From NCBI GenBank assembly GCA_002508705.1, contig DAYL01000029.1, positions 217,821 to 281,820 on the forward strand: 64,000 nucleotides of DNA, given 5' to 3'. The position numbers were made by a program, and so were the translations under genes. Below are positions 30,393 through 38,338 of this stretch, piece after piece; the stretch's first letter is position 1; every line of letters begins with the position of its first letter. Origin of the DNA: Methanoculleus sp. UBA374. GTDB taxonomy: Archaea; Halobacteriota; Methanomicrobia; Methanomicrobiales; Methanoculleaceae. Under the pieces are notes generated by a model. It was not told where the DNA came from, made no database searches, and was given only the letters and a program-made list of their open reading frames with translations.

Positions 30393-31610
30393 CTATTCGG
30401 CCCGCAACGCCTCGATCGGGTCGAGATTCGATGCCCGCCACGCAGGGTAGACGCCTGTCGCGATGCATATCGCGGCGCCGATGGCCATGGCCATCGGGAC
30501 GTAGACGATACTCCCCGGTGCGAAGAAGTAGTCGGCGGTGCCGACCATGCCGAGCACGACGATGTAGCCGATGATGATGCTTGCAACGGCACCGATGACC
30601 GCCCCGACGAGCCCGAGGATTCCCGCCTCGTAAACGAACATCCGCAGGATTTCGGCTCGCTGCGTCCCGATGGAGCGGAGAATTCCGATCTCACGCACCC
30701 GTTCGTTCACCGACATCATCATCACGTTGAAGATCGAGACCGCGGCAACGAGGAGCGAGATCCCCGCAATCGCCATCACGAATGTCGTCATCGTGGAGAC
30801 CGTCGAGGTGATGCTCTCCATCATGCGGCTGCTGTCCTGGACGGTGACGGTATCCTCTTTCCTGTTGAGCTCGTCTTCGATCGCCGTCTTGACCGTGTCG
30901 ATATTGGTCAGATCGTTCACGACGACATTGATCTGATCGTACTCGCCCTCGCCGCCGTACATCCCGACGAAGAGTTTATCGCTGCCGATGATTGCCATGT
31001 CCGTGTTGAGGTCCATGGACATTCCACGCTCCTCGAGGATACCGACGACCCGGACGGTTGTTGTGGCCCCTTCGTCGGGGTCGCCGATGTCGATCTTGCT
31101 CCCTACCTTGAGGTCGAGCCGTTCGGCGAGCGTCGGCCCGACCACCACCGAGGTCGTGCTCTTGGGGTACTCTCCCGTCTCGACGGTGAGAATCTCACGC
31201 ATGACCTCCGGGTCGAGGCCGTAGATCGTCGCCCGCCCGGTATCCGACCCGACCTCGATCTCGTCGGACTCGGATCTGATGGTGTACGCGGTACCGTACT
31301 TCGCGACGATGCGCTGGATATCCCGGAACTCGTCCTCGGTGATCGCGTCTTCGTCGTCGGAATTTCCACCGCCGGGTCCTCCCATCATACCGCCTCCACC
31401 TCCGCCTCCGCGGTATGCGGTAACGGTGAGTTTGTTTGCCATATCGGAGAGTTCTTCCGTGACCGAGAGCGTCATGTTTGCCCCCATCATCCCGATCGAG
31501 GCGATGGCGACGACACCGATCACGATGCCGAGGGCGGCGAGGACCGATCGGAGGAAATGAAGCCGGACGCTTCTTGCCGAGAGCGCAAAGATGATATCCT
31601 TTCTGATCAT
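30393..31610 (-). CDS. MacB/FtsX-type ABC transporter permease
   Basis: 405 residues with one N-terminal membrane helix (LRSVLAALGIVIGVVAIASI), a large outside domain, and three C-terminal helices with FNVMMMSVNERVREIGILRSIG, the hallmark of FtsX/MacB permeases. These act as mechanotransmitters for lipoprotein or peptide handling rather than as ordinary pores. The outer domain carries an odd Gly/Met insert (GGGGGGGMMGGPGGG, about residues 72-86). Its start overlaps the ATPase stop by 4 nt. Confidence 0.92.
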   Translation of the reverse strand: MIRKDIIFALSARSVRLHFLRSVLAALGIVIGVVAIASIGMMGANMTLSVTEELSDMANKLTVTAYRGGGGGGGMMGGPGGGNSDDEDAITEDEFRDIQRIVAKYGTAYTIRSESDEIEVGSDTGRATIYGLDPEVMREILTVETGEYPKSTTSVVVGPTLAERLDLKVGSKIDIGDPDEGATTTVRVVGILEERGMSMDLNTDMAIIGSDKLFVGMYGGEGEYDQINVVVNDLTNIDTVKTAIEDELNRKEDTVTVQDSSRMMESITSTVSTMTTFVMAIAGISLLVAAVSIFNVMMMSVNERVREIGILRSIGTQRAEILRMFVYEAGILGLVGAVIGAVASIIIGYIVVLGMVGTADYFFAPGSIVYVPMAMAIGAAICIATGVYPAWRASNLDPIEALRAE

Positions 31611-32278
31611 GCCACTCTCCCGTCCCGTATCGTGATCGTCCGGTCCGCGTATGTGGCGGTCTCCGGGTTATGGGTCACCATGACGAGCGTCCGGCCCCGG
31701 TTATGGAGGTCTGCAAGGATCTCCATGATCTGGAGGCTCGTCTGCGAGTCCAGGTTTCCGGTCGGTTCGTCGCAGAGGAGGATCGCCGGGTCGTTGACGA
31801 GCGCTCTTGCGATGGCGATCCGCTGCTGCTGGCCCCCCGACAGTTCGCTGGGCTTATGGGTCGAGAGGGATTCGTCGATCCCTACGAGGGAGAGGAGATC
31901 TCTCACCCGTCCGGTATCGTCGTTTTTGCGGTGTTTCATGATGTAGGGGTACTCGACGTTCTCGTAGGCGGAGAGAAGGGGAATGAGGTTGAACTTCTGG
32001 AAGATGTAGCCGATGGAAGAGAGCCGGAGGCTGGTCAATTCCCGGTCGTCCATCTCCCGTGTGTTCTTTCCGGAGAGGAGGAGGTTGCCCGACGTTGGAC
32101 GGTCCAGGCACCCGATCTGGTTGAGAAGGGTCGATTTGCCCGACCCCGACGGCCCCATGATGGCCACGAACTCCCCCTCGTCGATGGTGAGGGATATCCC
32201 CTTCAGTGCCGTGACGTCGCCTGCCGGGAGAGGGTAGATCTTCGTGACGTTATCGAGTTCGATAACCGGACTGCTCAT
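31607..32278 (-). CDS. MacB/LolD-type ABC transporter ATP-binding protein
   Basis: 223-residue ATPase with Walker A GPSGSGKST, Q-loop region, signature LSGGQQQR, Walker B ILLCDEPTGNLD and the switch histidine in VTHNPE. LIDEGEFVAIMGPSG and GCLDRPTSG are typical of the LolD/MacB/FtsE branch. It powers the downstream permease and lies 19 nt after the COG1361-type protein gene, so ATPase, permease and an outside binding protein form one operon. Confidence 0.95.
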   Translation of the reverse strand: MSSPVIELDNVTKIYPLPAGDVTALKGISLTIDEGEFVAIMGPSGSGKSTLLNQIGCLDRPTSGNLLLSGKNTREMDDRELTSLRLSSIGYIFQKFNLIPLLSAYENVEYPYIMKHRKNDDTGRVRDLLSLVGIDESLSTHKPSELSGGQQQRIAIARALVNDPAILLCDEPTGNLDSQTSLQIMEILADLHNRGRTLVMVTHNPETATYADRTITIRDGRVA

Positions 32279-32297
32279 GGATCTTCATCCCCGGATG

Positions 32298-33539
32298 TTA
32301 CTTCCGGACCCGCGTAAGGATCTTTCCGAGGTAACCCTTCCGCCATGCGACGGCGACAGCCACGCACCCGATGAGCGCGAGGAGGATCTCGACGACCGGG
32401 ATCTGCGCAAATCCGCCGCCGAACGATCCGAACATGCCCATCCCTCCTCTTCCGTTGCCCGTGCCGCCGCCGGGTCCGGCCGGGATCTCACCGCCCGCGC
32501 CCGTCTGCGATGCCCGTCCTGCGGAGGAGACGGTCACGGTCTCGGTGAAGATGTTGCCGTCTTCATCCCGGTACTGAACGACGAGCGGGATGGAGGATGC
32601 GTCCTGTGCATTGCACGTGACTTCGAAACTTGAGAAATCGTCCGGCTCCAGGCCGCCGACCACATAGACCGGGTAGGGATCGGTCGGGATCGCCGGGTCC
32701 TCGACGGTGACCTTGACTGAATATGCGTCTTTCAGTCCGGCGTTGGTCACGTCTCCGGTCAACGTGACCGTGCCGCCGCTTTGGACGACCTCAATGTTGT
32801 TGACCACGATATCCGGTTCGACCGTTCTCTGGCCTATTTCTACGGGTATGGTCAGGGTGGCGTGATGCTCGTTGATCCCGTTCCGGTAGGAGACGTCGAA
32901 GGTGAGTTCGGTAGACTGCGACGCTGTAATCTCGAACGAAGCGTTCTTTTCCTCATCCGGCGCCAGAGCCCCGAGGAAGACGGCTGTCTTGGGGGTCCTG
33001 ACGCCTTCGCCGGTCGCAGTGACGGTTACGCCGTTCACGCTGCCTTCGCGGGGGTTTCCGACGGACAGGACCACGGTGTCTTTGCTGTTTGCCGGATAGG
33101 TCTCCGGAGCGTCGATGACGGAGACCCGGAGATCTGTGCTCTCGACCGTCACCGGAATAGAGTAGCGGACGCTCCCGCTGTTCTGGAGGTCCAGATAGAA
33201 GACCGGGTAGTAGATGCCGTCCGCAGTATCGGCTCTCACGGTGAACGTGAACGACATGGTGTTCCCGGGACCGATGACGCCCACTGCATCGTAGGTCTTG
33301 TCGTTGACGACCGAGATCCCATAGGGTAGCAGTTCAGCCCTGTTGACGGCAACGCCTGTCTCTCCTGTGTTTTTGACTTCAACCGTCACCGTGCCCGTAT
33401 CCCCGTGCATGAGCGTGTCGGGACTGACGTTTACCCCGGTGACTGCGATCTGTGCTTCCGCCGACGTTGTCTCGGCCGCCGCAGCGGCGCCCACGAGTGC
33501 CGACAGAAGGAGGAGGAGAATGCATAGGTTTCGCCTCAT
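32298..33539 (-). CDS. Secreted COG1361-type protein with CARDB-like domains
   Basis: 413 residues: signal peptide (LCILLLLLSALVGAAAAAE), three or four beta-sandwich units resembling CARDB/alpha-sandwich domains (e.g. TVEVKNTGETGVAVN, VLSVGNPREGSVNGVTVTATG, LTGDVTNAGLKDAYSVKV), a Gly-rich stretch (GGGTGNGRGGMGMFG) and a C-terminal membrane helix (VEILLALIGCVAVAVAW) with a basic end. It is anchored outside and heads the ABC operon. COG1361 proteins beside MacB-like pairs are common in methanogens; the substrate is unknown. ATG is preceded by GGAG at 9 nt. Confidence 0.87.
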   Translation of the reverse strand: MRRNLCILLLLLSALVGAAAAAETTSAEAQIAVTGVNVSPDTLMHGDTGTVTVEVKNTGETGVAVNRAELLPYGISVVNDKTYDAVGVIGPGNTMSFTFTVRADTADGIYYPVFYLDLQNSGSVRYSIPVTVESTDLRVSVIDAPETYPANSKDTVVLSVGNPREGSVNGVTVTATGEGVRTPKTAVFLGALAPDEEKNASFEITASQSTELTFDVSYRNGINEHHATLTIPVEIGQRTVEPDIVVNNIEVVQSGGTVTLTGDVTNAGLKDAYSVKVTVEDPAIPTDPYPVYVVGGLEPDDFSSFEVTCNAQDASSIPLVVQYRDEDGNIFTETVTVSSAGRASQTGAGGEIPAGPGGGTGNGRGGMGMFGSFGGGFAQIPVVEILLALIGCVAVAVAWRKGYLGKILTRVRK

Positions 33540-34336
33540 TATCTCTGTCTCCGGCGCGTTGTGGTATCTGCATGAATCTCACGGCATAGATGCTGTTCCG
33601 GCATTGTTCCGGTGGTTTTCATGTTTTCACTCTCTTGGTTAACTGCTTCGTTGTCGTGCCCGGGTATCTGCGGGGCTTTCGACAATGTAATGTATATTTT
33701 ACATATTGTTATTTATTGGTTACTAATTGGAGAAAATCGAGACATAATGGATCGTAAACTCGACATTCTCGCAAAAACGTTCGGGTTTCATCTCTCTTGG
33801 GATGCAAGAACTGTTGGAGGTGATCCCGCACGGGAGGTGGCGGAGCGTGAAATGCGCTGTACCCCAGGATGCGGCACAGCGGTGATCCCGTGCGGGGCGG
33901 CGGAGTTATACCGTCACGTTCGGTATAGTGTACATTTTGTTATTAAAACGTTACTGTCTCCCGGGTTTTTCCATGGGTCGGAGTCTGTCTCGACGAGGTC
34001 GTCCCAAAACACCTCAGCCGGGAGGGGGAAACCCAATCGCACCTAGCGGTGCTCATGCACCCGCCGTTCCGCCGGGCGCACCTCCCGATCCCTCACTCGA
34101 AGACCTCCGGTCTTCTCAAACTCCTGCCGTACCGGCAGTCGTTCCCCGCGTGGCGATACCCGGAGGGAAGCCGTGTCAGCAATTTGACACCAAAAATTGC
34201 TCAATTCCTCCCGAGGATGTGTCAAAATACTCTGAACGATATGAATCTTCAGCGCTAGATACTTTTGGGGTGACTTCGACACTTCCCGGTGAGACATGAG
34301 CAGACGCCGGGAATCTGGAGGGATCGTTTCGACGGA
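33540..34336. other. Intergenic region with promoter, short repeats and repeat copy B
   Basis: About 800 nt without a credible gene. Near the left side lies an AT-rich partly palindromic block (ATGTAATGTATATTTTACATATTG, split by position 33687-33711), probably the promoter of the ABC operon. At 33819-33848 and 33881-33908 two direct copies of a GGTGATCCCG-(C/T)-CGGG-GGCGGAG unit occur. The right part is repeat copy B. A rightward 144-codon frame in this stretch overlaps these repeats and was not called. Confidence 0.5.
33994..34284 (+). repeat. Structured non-coding repeat, copy B
   Basis: About 290 nt aligning with copy A (23508-23757), with about 50 nt extra after the first block. The central hairpin here is GAAGACC-TCC-GGTCTTC where copy A has GAAACTC-TTC-GAGTTTC: both arms differ but pairing is kept. 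The second hairpin is CTGCCG-TAC-CGGCAG. It ends some 50 nt from the 3' end of the HTH gene. Confidence 0.75.
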
Positions 34337-34546
34337 TCAGGTTCTCCCTGCCGCATCGCTGTAGATGAAGATATCCTCGATGGCGACGCCGAAGAACCGG
34401 GCGATCTTGAAGGCGAGCTCGAGCGACGGATCGTACTTCCCTTTCTCGATGGCGAGGATGGTCTGTCGGGTGACGCCGAGTTCGTTTGCGAGCCCTTCCT
34501 GGGTGAGGTCGTGCATCGCCCGGTAGACCTTAATCCTGTTCTTCAT
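34337..34546 (-). CDS. HTH (XRE-type) transcriptional regulator
   Basis: 69-residue DNA-binding protein made almost only of a Cro/C1-type helix-turn-helix (DLTQEGLANELGVTRQTILAIEKGKYDPS). It starts inside the end of the DUF2178 membrane gene (17-nt overlap); I chose the MKNRIKV start because family members begin so. YozG-like regulators of this type are paired with DUF2178 proteins in many archaea. The palindrome over the start of the operon (35004-35024) is its likely operator, giving autoregulation. Confidence 0.9.
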   Translation of the reverse strand: MKNRIKVYRAMHDLTQEGLANELGVTRQTILAIEKGKYDPSLELAFKIARFFGVAIEDIFIYSDAAGRT

Positions 34547-35006
34547 CGGTATCCCAGTCTCCGTACTTGCGCGCGTAGTATTCCCTGAATCCGACATACA
34601 GGAAGATCATCAGGCAGAGCAGCGCCATCTGGAGGGTAGCAAAATTGCCGATGACCGGGAACTCGAACATGTCGGGAGGGGCCGTGCCGGGAGAGCCCGG
34701 CGGGTGGGGAGGACGCAGTCCGAGCGGCCTCGAAAACGCAACGACCGCGCTTCCGAGGTTGACCGCAAAGAAGATCACCCAGAAGATTTCCAGGGTCCGG
34801 AGCGCTGCTTTCTCTGTGATCAGCGCCGTCCGTTCGTCCTCGATCCTCTCTTCGACCGTCCTCCGCGCTCCGTAGATCAGGAGGACGCCGAGGACGAACG
34901 CAACCTGGATCAGGAGCGGCTGCTCACTCTCCACCGAGAGCCAGAAGATGGCAACCTCGGCGAGCGCAACGATGCCGGTCAGAAGGTAGAACGAGTTTTG
35001 TTTCAT
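34530..35006 (-). CDS. DUF2178-type membrane protein
   Basis: 158 residues with four hydrophobic segments (LLTGIVALAEVAIFWL, IQVAFVLGVLLIYG, EIFWVIFFAVNLGSAVVAF, TLQMALLCLMIFLYVGF). DERTALITEKAALRTL between TM2 and TM3 is the conserved part of the DUF2178 family. Between TM3 and TM4 is a Pro-rich outer loop. Function is unknown; the link with a small HTH partner is constant and suggests a sensor/regulator pair. Its ATG is the last three bases of the palindromic operator. Confidence 0.85.
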   Translation of the reverse strand: MKQNSFYLLTGIVALAEVAIFWLSVESEQPLLIQVAFVLGVLLIYGARRTVEERIEDERTALITEKAALRTLEIFWVIFFAVNLGSAVVAFSRPLGLRPPHPPGSPGTAPPDMFEFPVIGNFATLQMALLCLMIFLYVGFREYYARKYGDWDTDEEQD

Positions 35007-35024
35007 AGACAGCCGTTGTCTATG
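35004..35024. promoter_or_regulatory. Perfect palindrome over the DUF2178 start codon (operator)
   Basis: CATAGACA-GCCGT-TGTCTATG, perfect 8-bp arms around a 5-nt centre. The left CAT is the start codon of the leftward DUF2178 gene. Binding here would block promoter clearance or initiation, as expected for an operator of the HTH protein encoded in the same operon. Confidence 0.65.
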
Positions 35025-35153
35025 ATCTTGTGCATTTCGTTATTAAGGTTTAACTTTCCATCCCCGATCTCTCGACCATGGACTTCTCGCTCCCCCCTCT
35101 TCATCCTACAGGTTAAATGGGCGCACTCCCTTATCCTATAACCAGGAAACTCC

Positions 35154-36011
35154 ATGATTACCTCGTCTGTACGTCCCGGTTCGATTCTCGAAGAGACCCT
35201 TGAAGAGATCCAGACAATCCTTGGGAGCGATTTTGACTCCATCACCGTGGAGAGGGTCGTGATCGGGATCTTCTTTACCGGCGTGAAACTCAGCGACGGC
35301 TCCGGTGGCCTCTGCTTTACCCCGATAAAAGAGATCCCGGAAGCGGTCTGCTGCCCCAGCTCAGCCCGTGCCATGCCGTATCCGGGCCGGTTCACGGGGC
35401 GAAGCGCCGGGGAGTTTCTCCGCGACCTCCCCCGTGCGCCGCCGCTCAAAAAAGCGGTCGGTATTGCAATCTTGAACGCACTTTCCGAATCCTGCTGGAA
35501 GCGCCGGCCCGAAAGAGGGTATATCCGGGAGAGCGGGCGGGACGTGCTCGATACCGTGCCGCTGCCTGAAGACGGGTATGTCGTGGTGGTGGGGGCGCTC
35601 GTGCCGATCATCCGGCGGCTCAAAGCGCGAGGAAAGCCTTTTGGGATCCTCGAACTCGACCTGCGCACATTGAAGCCCGACGAACTGCCCTATGCCGTCC
35701 CTCAGGATAAAGCGGATGCGGAGACCCGCAGGGCCGACATGCTCGTCATCACCGGCACCACCCTCATCAACAACACGCTCGAGCCCCTGCTTTCCCTCGC
35801 CCGGCCCGGTGCTTCCATCGTCGTCGTCGGGCCGACCGCCAGCATGCTCCCGGATGCATTCTTCCGGCGCGGCGTGACGATACTCGGGGGGGATAGCGTC
35901 ACCAGCCCCAACGACCTGCTCGATATGATCGCAGAGGGCGGTTCCGGGTATCATTTCTTCGGTAAGTCCGCGGAGAAGACGATCGTCCGCCGTTGTCCCG
36001 TGATCCGTTAG
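35154..36011 (+). CDS. DUF364/DUF4213 Rossmann-like (heavy-metal chelation) protein
   Basis: 285 residues of the family annotated as putative heavy-metal chelation domain. The N-terminal enolase-like part (VIGIFFTGVKLSDGSGGLCFTP) and the C-terminal Rossmann-like part (ADMLVITGTTLINNTLEPLLSLARPGASIVVVGPTASMLPDAFF) are both present. Two cysteines (VCCPSS) sit after the first domain. It lies upstream of the FecCD-type uptake genes on the same strand, which fits a role in handling a metal chelate, but the family's biochemistry is not settled. Confidence 0.82.
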   Translation: MITSSVRPGSILEETLEEIQTILGSDFDSITVERVVIGIFFTGVKLSDGSGGLCFTPIKEIPEAVCCPSSARAMPYPGRFTGRSAGEFLRDLPRAPPLKKAVGIAILNALSESCWKRRPERGYIRESGRDVLDTVPLPEDGYVVVVGALVPIIRRLKARGKPFGILELDLRTLKPDELPYAVPQDKADAETRRADMLVITGTTLINNTLEPLLSLARPGASIVVVGPTASMLPDAFFRRGVTILGGDSVTSPNDLLDMIAEGGSGYHFFGKSAEKTIVRRCPVIR

Positions 36012-36173
36012 CAGGGGGGTCCGGCCATCCGATCGCGACTCGATCCGCCGCCTTCCGTCGAGGGGCAGTGAAAAAATGGCTCGCAGTTCTGTGCCGCATT
36101 CCCGAAGTCCCGTTCCGGAAAGGTGAAAAGCGGCGGCCGAACTTTTATCCGGCCACGTCTTTTGTTAGCGTTA

Positions 36174-36215
36174 GTTAATTAACATTGTGGGTATTATTTA
36201 AGATAATTAATTAAC
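36174..36215 (+). promoter_or_regulatory. Double palindromic operator and TATA box before fecCD
   Basis: GTTAATTAAC (36174-36183) and ATTAATTAAC (36206-36215) lie 32 bp apart, three helical turns, with a TATA-like box (TTATTTAAG, 36194-36202) between them. Dimeric repressors of metal uptake (DtxR, Fur or NikR types) bind such sites over the promoter. No regulator gene is adjacent. Confidence 0.5.
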
Positions 36216-36240
36216 TTTGAAAAAGAACCAGTACCTATCC

Positions 36241-37428
36241 ATGGTTGATGCAGTACCGACGAGATCGCCTCTTACAGGACCAGACGGCGCTACATCGGCG
36301 GATCAGTTGCACACGGCTGATGCGGTATCAGCCCCGTCCGTGTCGGATCGGGACCTCCCCAACTACCTGCTTCGGTTCGTTCTTCTGGTAATTGCCGTCG
36401 CTCTCTGCGTCATCCTCTCTTTTGTCGTCGGCAGATTCTCGATCGGCATCTCCGACGTTATTCTTATTCTCCTCTCGTCGGTCTTTCAATTCGTCATATC
36501 GCTGAATATCCCGATTCTCTGCGATATTGTTCAAATTCTCCTCTCGCCGATCGTTCCCGCGACGGAGGCCTGGGACGATGCGATGTACAGCGTTGTCTTC
36601 AATATCCGCCTGCCGAGAATTCTTGCGGCACTTCTCGTCGGGGCCGCCCTGTCGACGGCCGGCGCCGCATACCAGGGAATGTTCCAGAACCCTCTTGTCT
36701 CTCCCGATATTCTCGGGGCATCCGCCGGTGCCAGTTTCGGCGCAGCTCTTGCCATCTACTTTTATCTCGGGACCGGGGCGATTACGATCTTCGCATTCGC
36801 CGGCGGTCTTGTCGCGGTCGGCGCTGCGTATGCGGTCAGCCGCCTGACGAGGGGAAACACCACCCTCAGCATGGTCCTTGCCGGTATCCTTGTCGGCAGT
36901 CTCTTCACCGCATCTACCTCCTACATCAAACTCATCGCCGACACCAATGATCAACTACCGGCCATCACCTACTGGCTGATGGGCAGCCTTGCCGGCGCGA
37001 CCATGGAGGACGTATATTTTGCGGGCGTGGTAATTCTTCTCGGCCTCGTCCCCCTGTTCCTGCTCCGCTGGAGGATGAACGTCCTCACCCTCGGCGAAGA
37101 CGAGGCAAAGAGCATGGGAATCAACACCGACCTGCTCCGGCTGATCGTGATCATCTGCGCAACGTTCGTTACAGCAGTCGCCGTTTCCATCTCCGGCATC
37201 ATCGGCTGGGTCGGCCTCGTGATTCCGCACTTCTGCCGGATGCTCCTCGGCTACGACTACCGGAGGGTCATTCCTGCGGCAATCATTATGGGCGGCGGGT
37301 TTCTGCTGCTGGTGGATGATTTCGCCCGGACGATTGCGACCACCGAGGTGCCGCTCGGCATTCTCACCGCGTTTGTCGGAGCGCCGATCTTTGCCTATCT
37401 CTTGATGATGGGAGGGAGACGATTATGA
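36241..37428 (+). CDS. FecCD-family ABC transporter permease
   Basis: About 395 residues with some ten membrane helices; LPRILAALLVGAALSTAGAAYQGMFQNPLVSPDILGASAGASFG is the diagnostic block (given here by position, about residues 125-170) and GLVIPHFCRMLLGYDYRRVIP the coupling-helix region. It is the membrane part of an importer for iron chelates, corrinoids or haem. ATG 36241 is my choice; a TTG at 36217 in frame is the alternative and neither has a clear ribosome site. Its stop overlaps the ATPase start by 4 nt. A first hydrophobic stretch is followed by an unusually long loop near residues 80-110. Confidence 0.93.
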   Translation: MVDAVPTRSPLTGPDGATSADQLHTADAVSAPSVSDRDLPNYLLRFVLLVIAVALCVILSFVVGRFSIGISDVILILLSSVFQFVISLNIPILCDIVQILLSPIVPATEAWDDAMYSVVFNIRLPRILAALLVGAALSTAGAAYQGMFQNPLVSPDILGASAGASFGAALAIYFYLGTGAITIFAFAGGLVAVGAAYAVSRLTRGNTTLSMVLAGILVGSLFTASTSYIKLIADTNDQLPAITYWLMGSLAGATMEDVYFAGVVILLGLVPLFLLRWRMNVLTLGEDEAKSMGINTDLLRLIVIICATFVTAVAVSISGIIGWVGLVIPHFCRMLLGYDYRRVIPAAIIMGGGFLLLVDDFARTIATTEVPLGILTAFVGAPIFAYLLMMGGRRL

Positions 37429-38228
37429 GCCTGGAAATTTCTCACCTGAGTTTTGCCTACAGCAGACGTACCCGCCTGGTGCTGGATGATGTCTCGTTCT
37501 CGGTGAAGAAGGGGGACCTCCTTGCCGTGCTCGGACCGAACGGTGTCGGGAAGAGCACGATGTTCCGGTGTATTCTCGGATTCTTGCGAAACTATAAGGG
37601 GAGCATTCGGCTGAACGGTAAGGACATCAGGACTCTCGACCATAAAGAGATTGCAAAGCATATCGCCTATATTCCTCAGTCAACGTATCCGGTATTCAAT
37701 TACACGGTGCTTGATGTGATCCTGATGGGGACTACCAATCAGCTGAATCTGCTTTCGGTGCCCGGTCAGAAACAGATCGACGAAGCCTATGCGGCGATGG
37801 ATAATCTCGGTATTACCCATCTCCGGAATGCGGGATACGGGGAGATCAGCGGCGGGGAGCGGCAGCTTGCTCTGATCGCCCGGGCGCTTGTGCAGAAGGC
37901 AAGGATTCTGATCATGGACGAGCCGACGGCAAACCTCGACTACGGCAACCAGTTCCGGGTGATGTGCCGGATATCGGGCCTCGCCCAGGAAGGCTACATC
38001 ATTATTCTCTCGACCCACAACCCGGACCATGCATTTTTGTACGCGAACCGGACGTTGATGATCTACGGCGGGAAGGTGATCGCCGACGGAACGCCGGAGG
38101 ATGTTCTGGATGCAAAACTGATCCGGGATGTCTACGGCATGGACGTACATATTGAGGAATGCCAGTGCGGTTCACGCCACCACCGGCTCTGCATTCCCAT
38201 CATCGGCGCTACCGAGAAATACGGGTAG
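37425..38228 (+). CDS. FecE/BtuD-type ABC transporter ATP-binding protein
   Basis: 267-residue ATPase: Walker A GPNGVGKST, signature ISGGERQL, Walker B ILIMDEPTANLD, switch STHNPDH. IPQSTYPVFNYTVLDVILMG is the Q-loop region typical of iron-siderophore and B12 importers. The C-terminus is Cys/His-rich (ECQCGSRHHRLCIP), which is unusual for FecE and may bind a metal. It overlaps the permease gene by 4 nt. Confidence 0.94.
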   Translation: MSLEISHLSFAYSRRTRLVLDDVSFSVKKGDLLAVLGPNGVGKSTMFRCILGFLRNYKGSIRLNGKDIRTLDHKEIAKHIAYIPQSTYPVFNYTVLDVILMGTTNQLNLLSVPGQKQIDEAYAAMDNLGITHLRNAGYGEISGGERQLALIARALVQKARILIMDEPTANLDYGNQFRVMCRISGLAQEGYIIILSTHNPDHAFLYANRTLMIYGGKVIADGTPEDVLDAKLIRDVYGMDVHIEECQCGSRHHRLCIPIIGATEKYG

Positions 38229-38338
38229 TCCTTTGTTAATATATTATCATTTACTTATACGACATTATAACATATCGTCTTTAATACTGTCGCACCCTGA
38301 TCATAGTATATATCATTCCCGTTTCGGGAGGTGCGTGT

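Noticed and set aside
33612..34046. Rightward frame of 144 codons in the ABC-operon/HTH intergenic region
   Set aside because: It covers short repeats and the start of the structured repeat, and copy A of the repeat has no matching frame.
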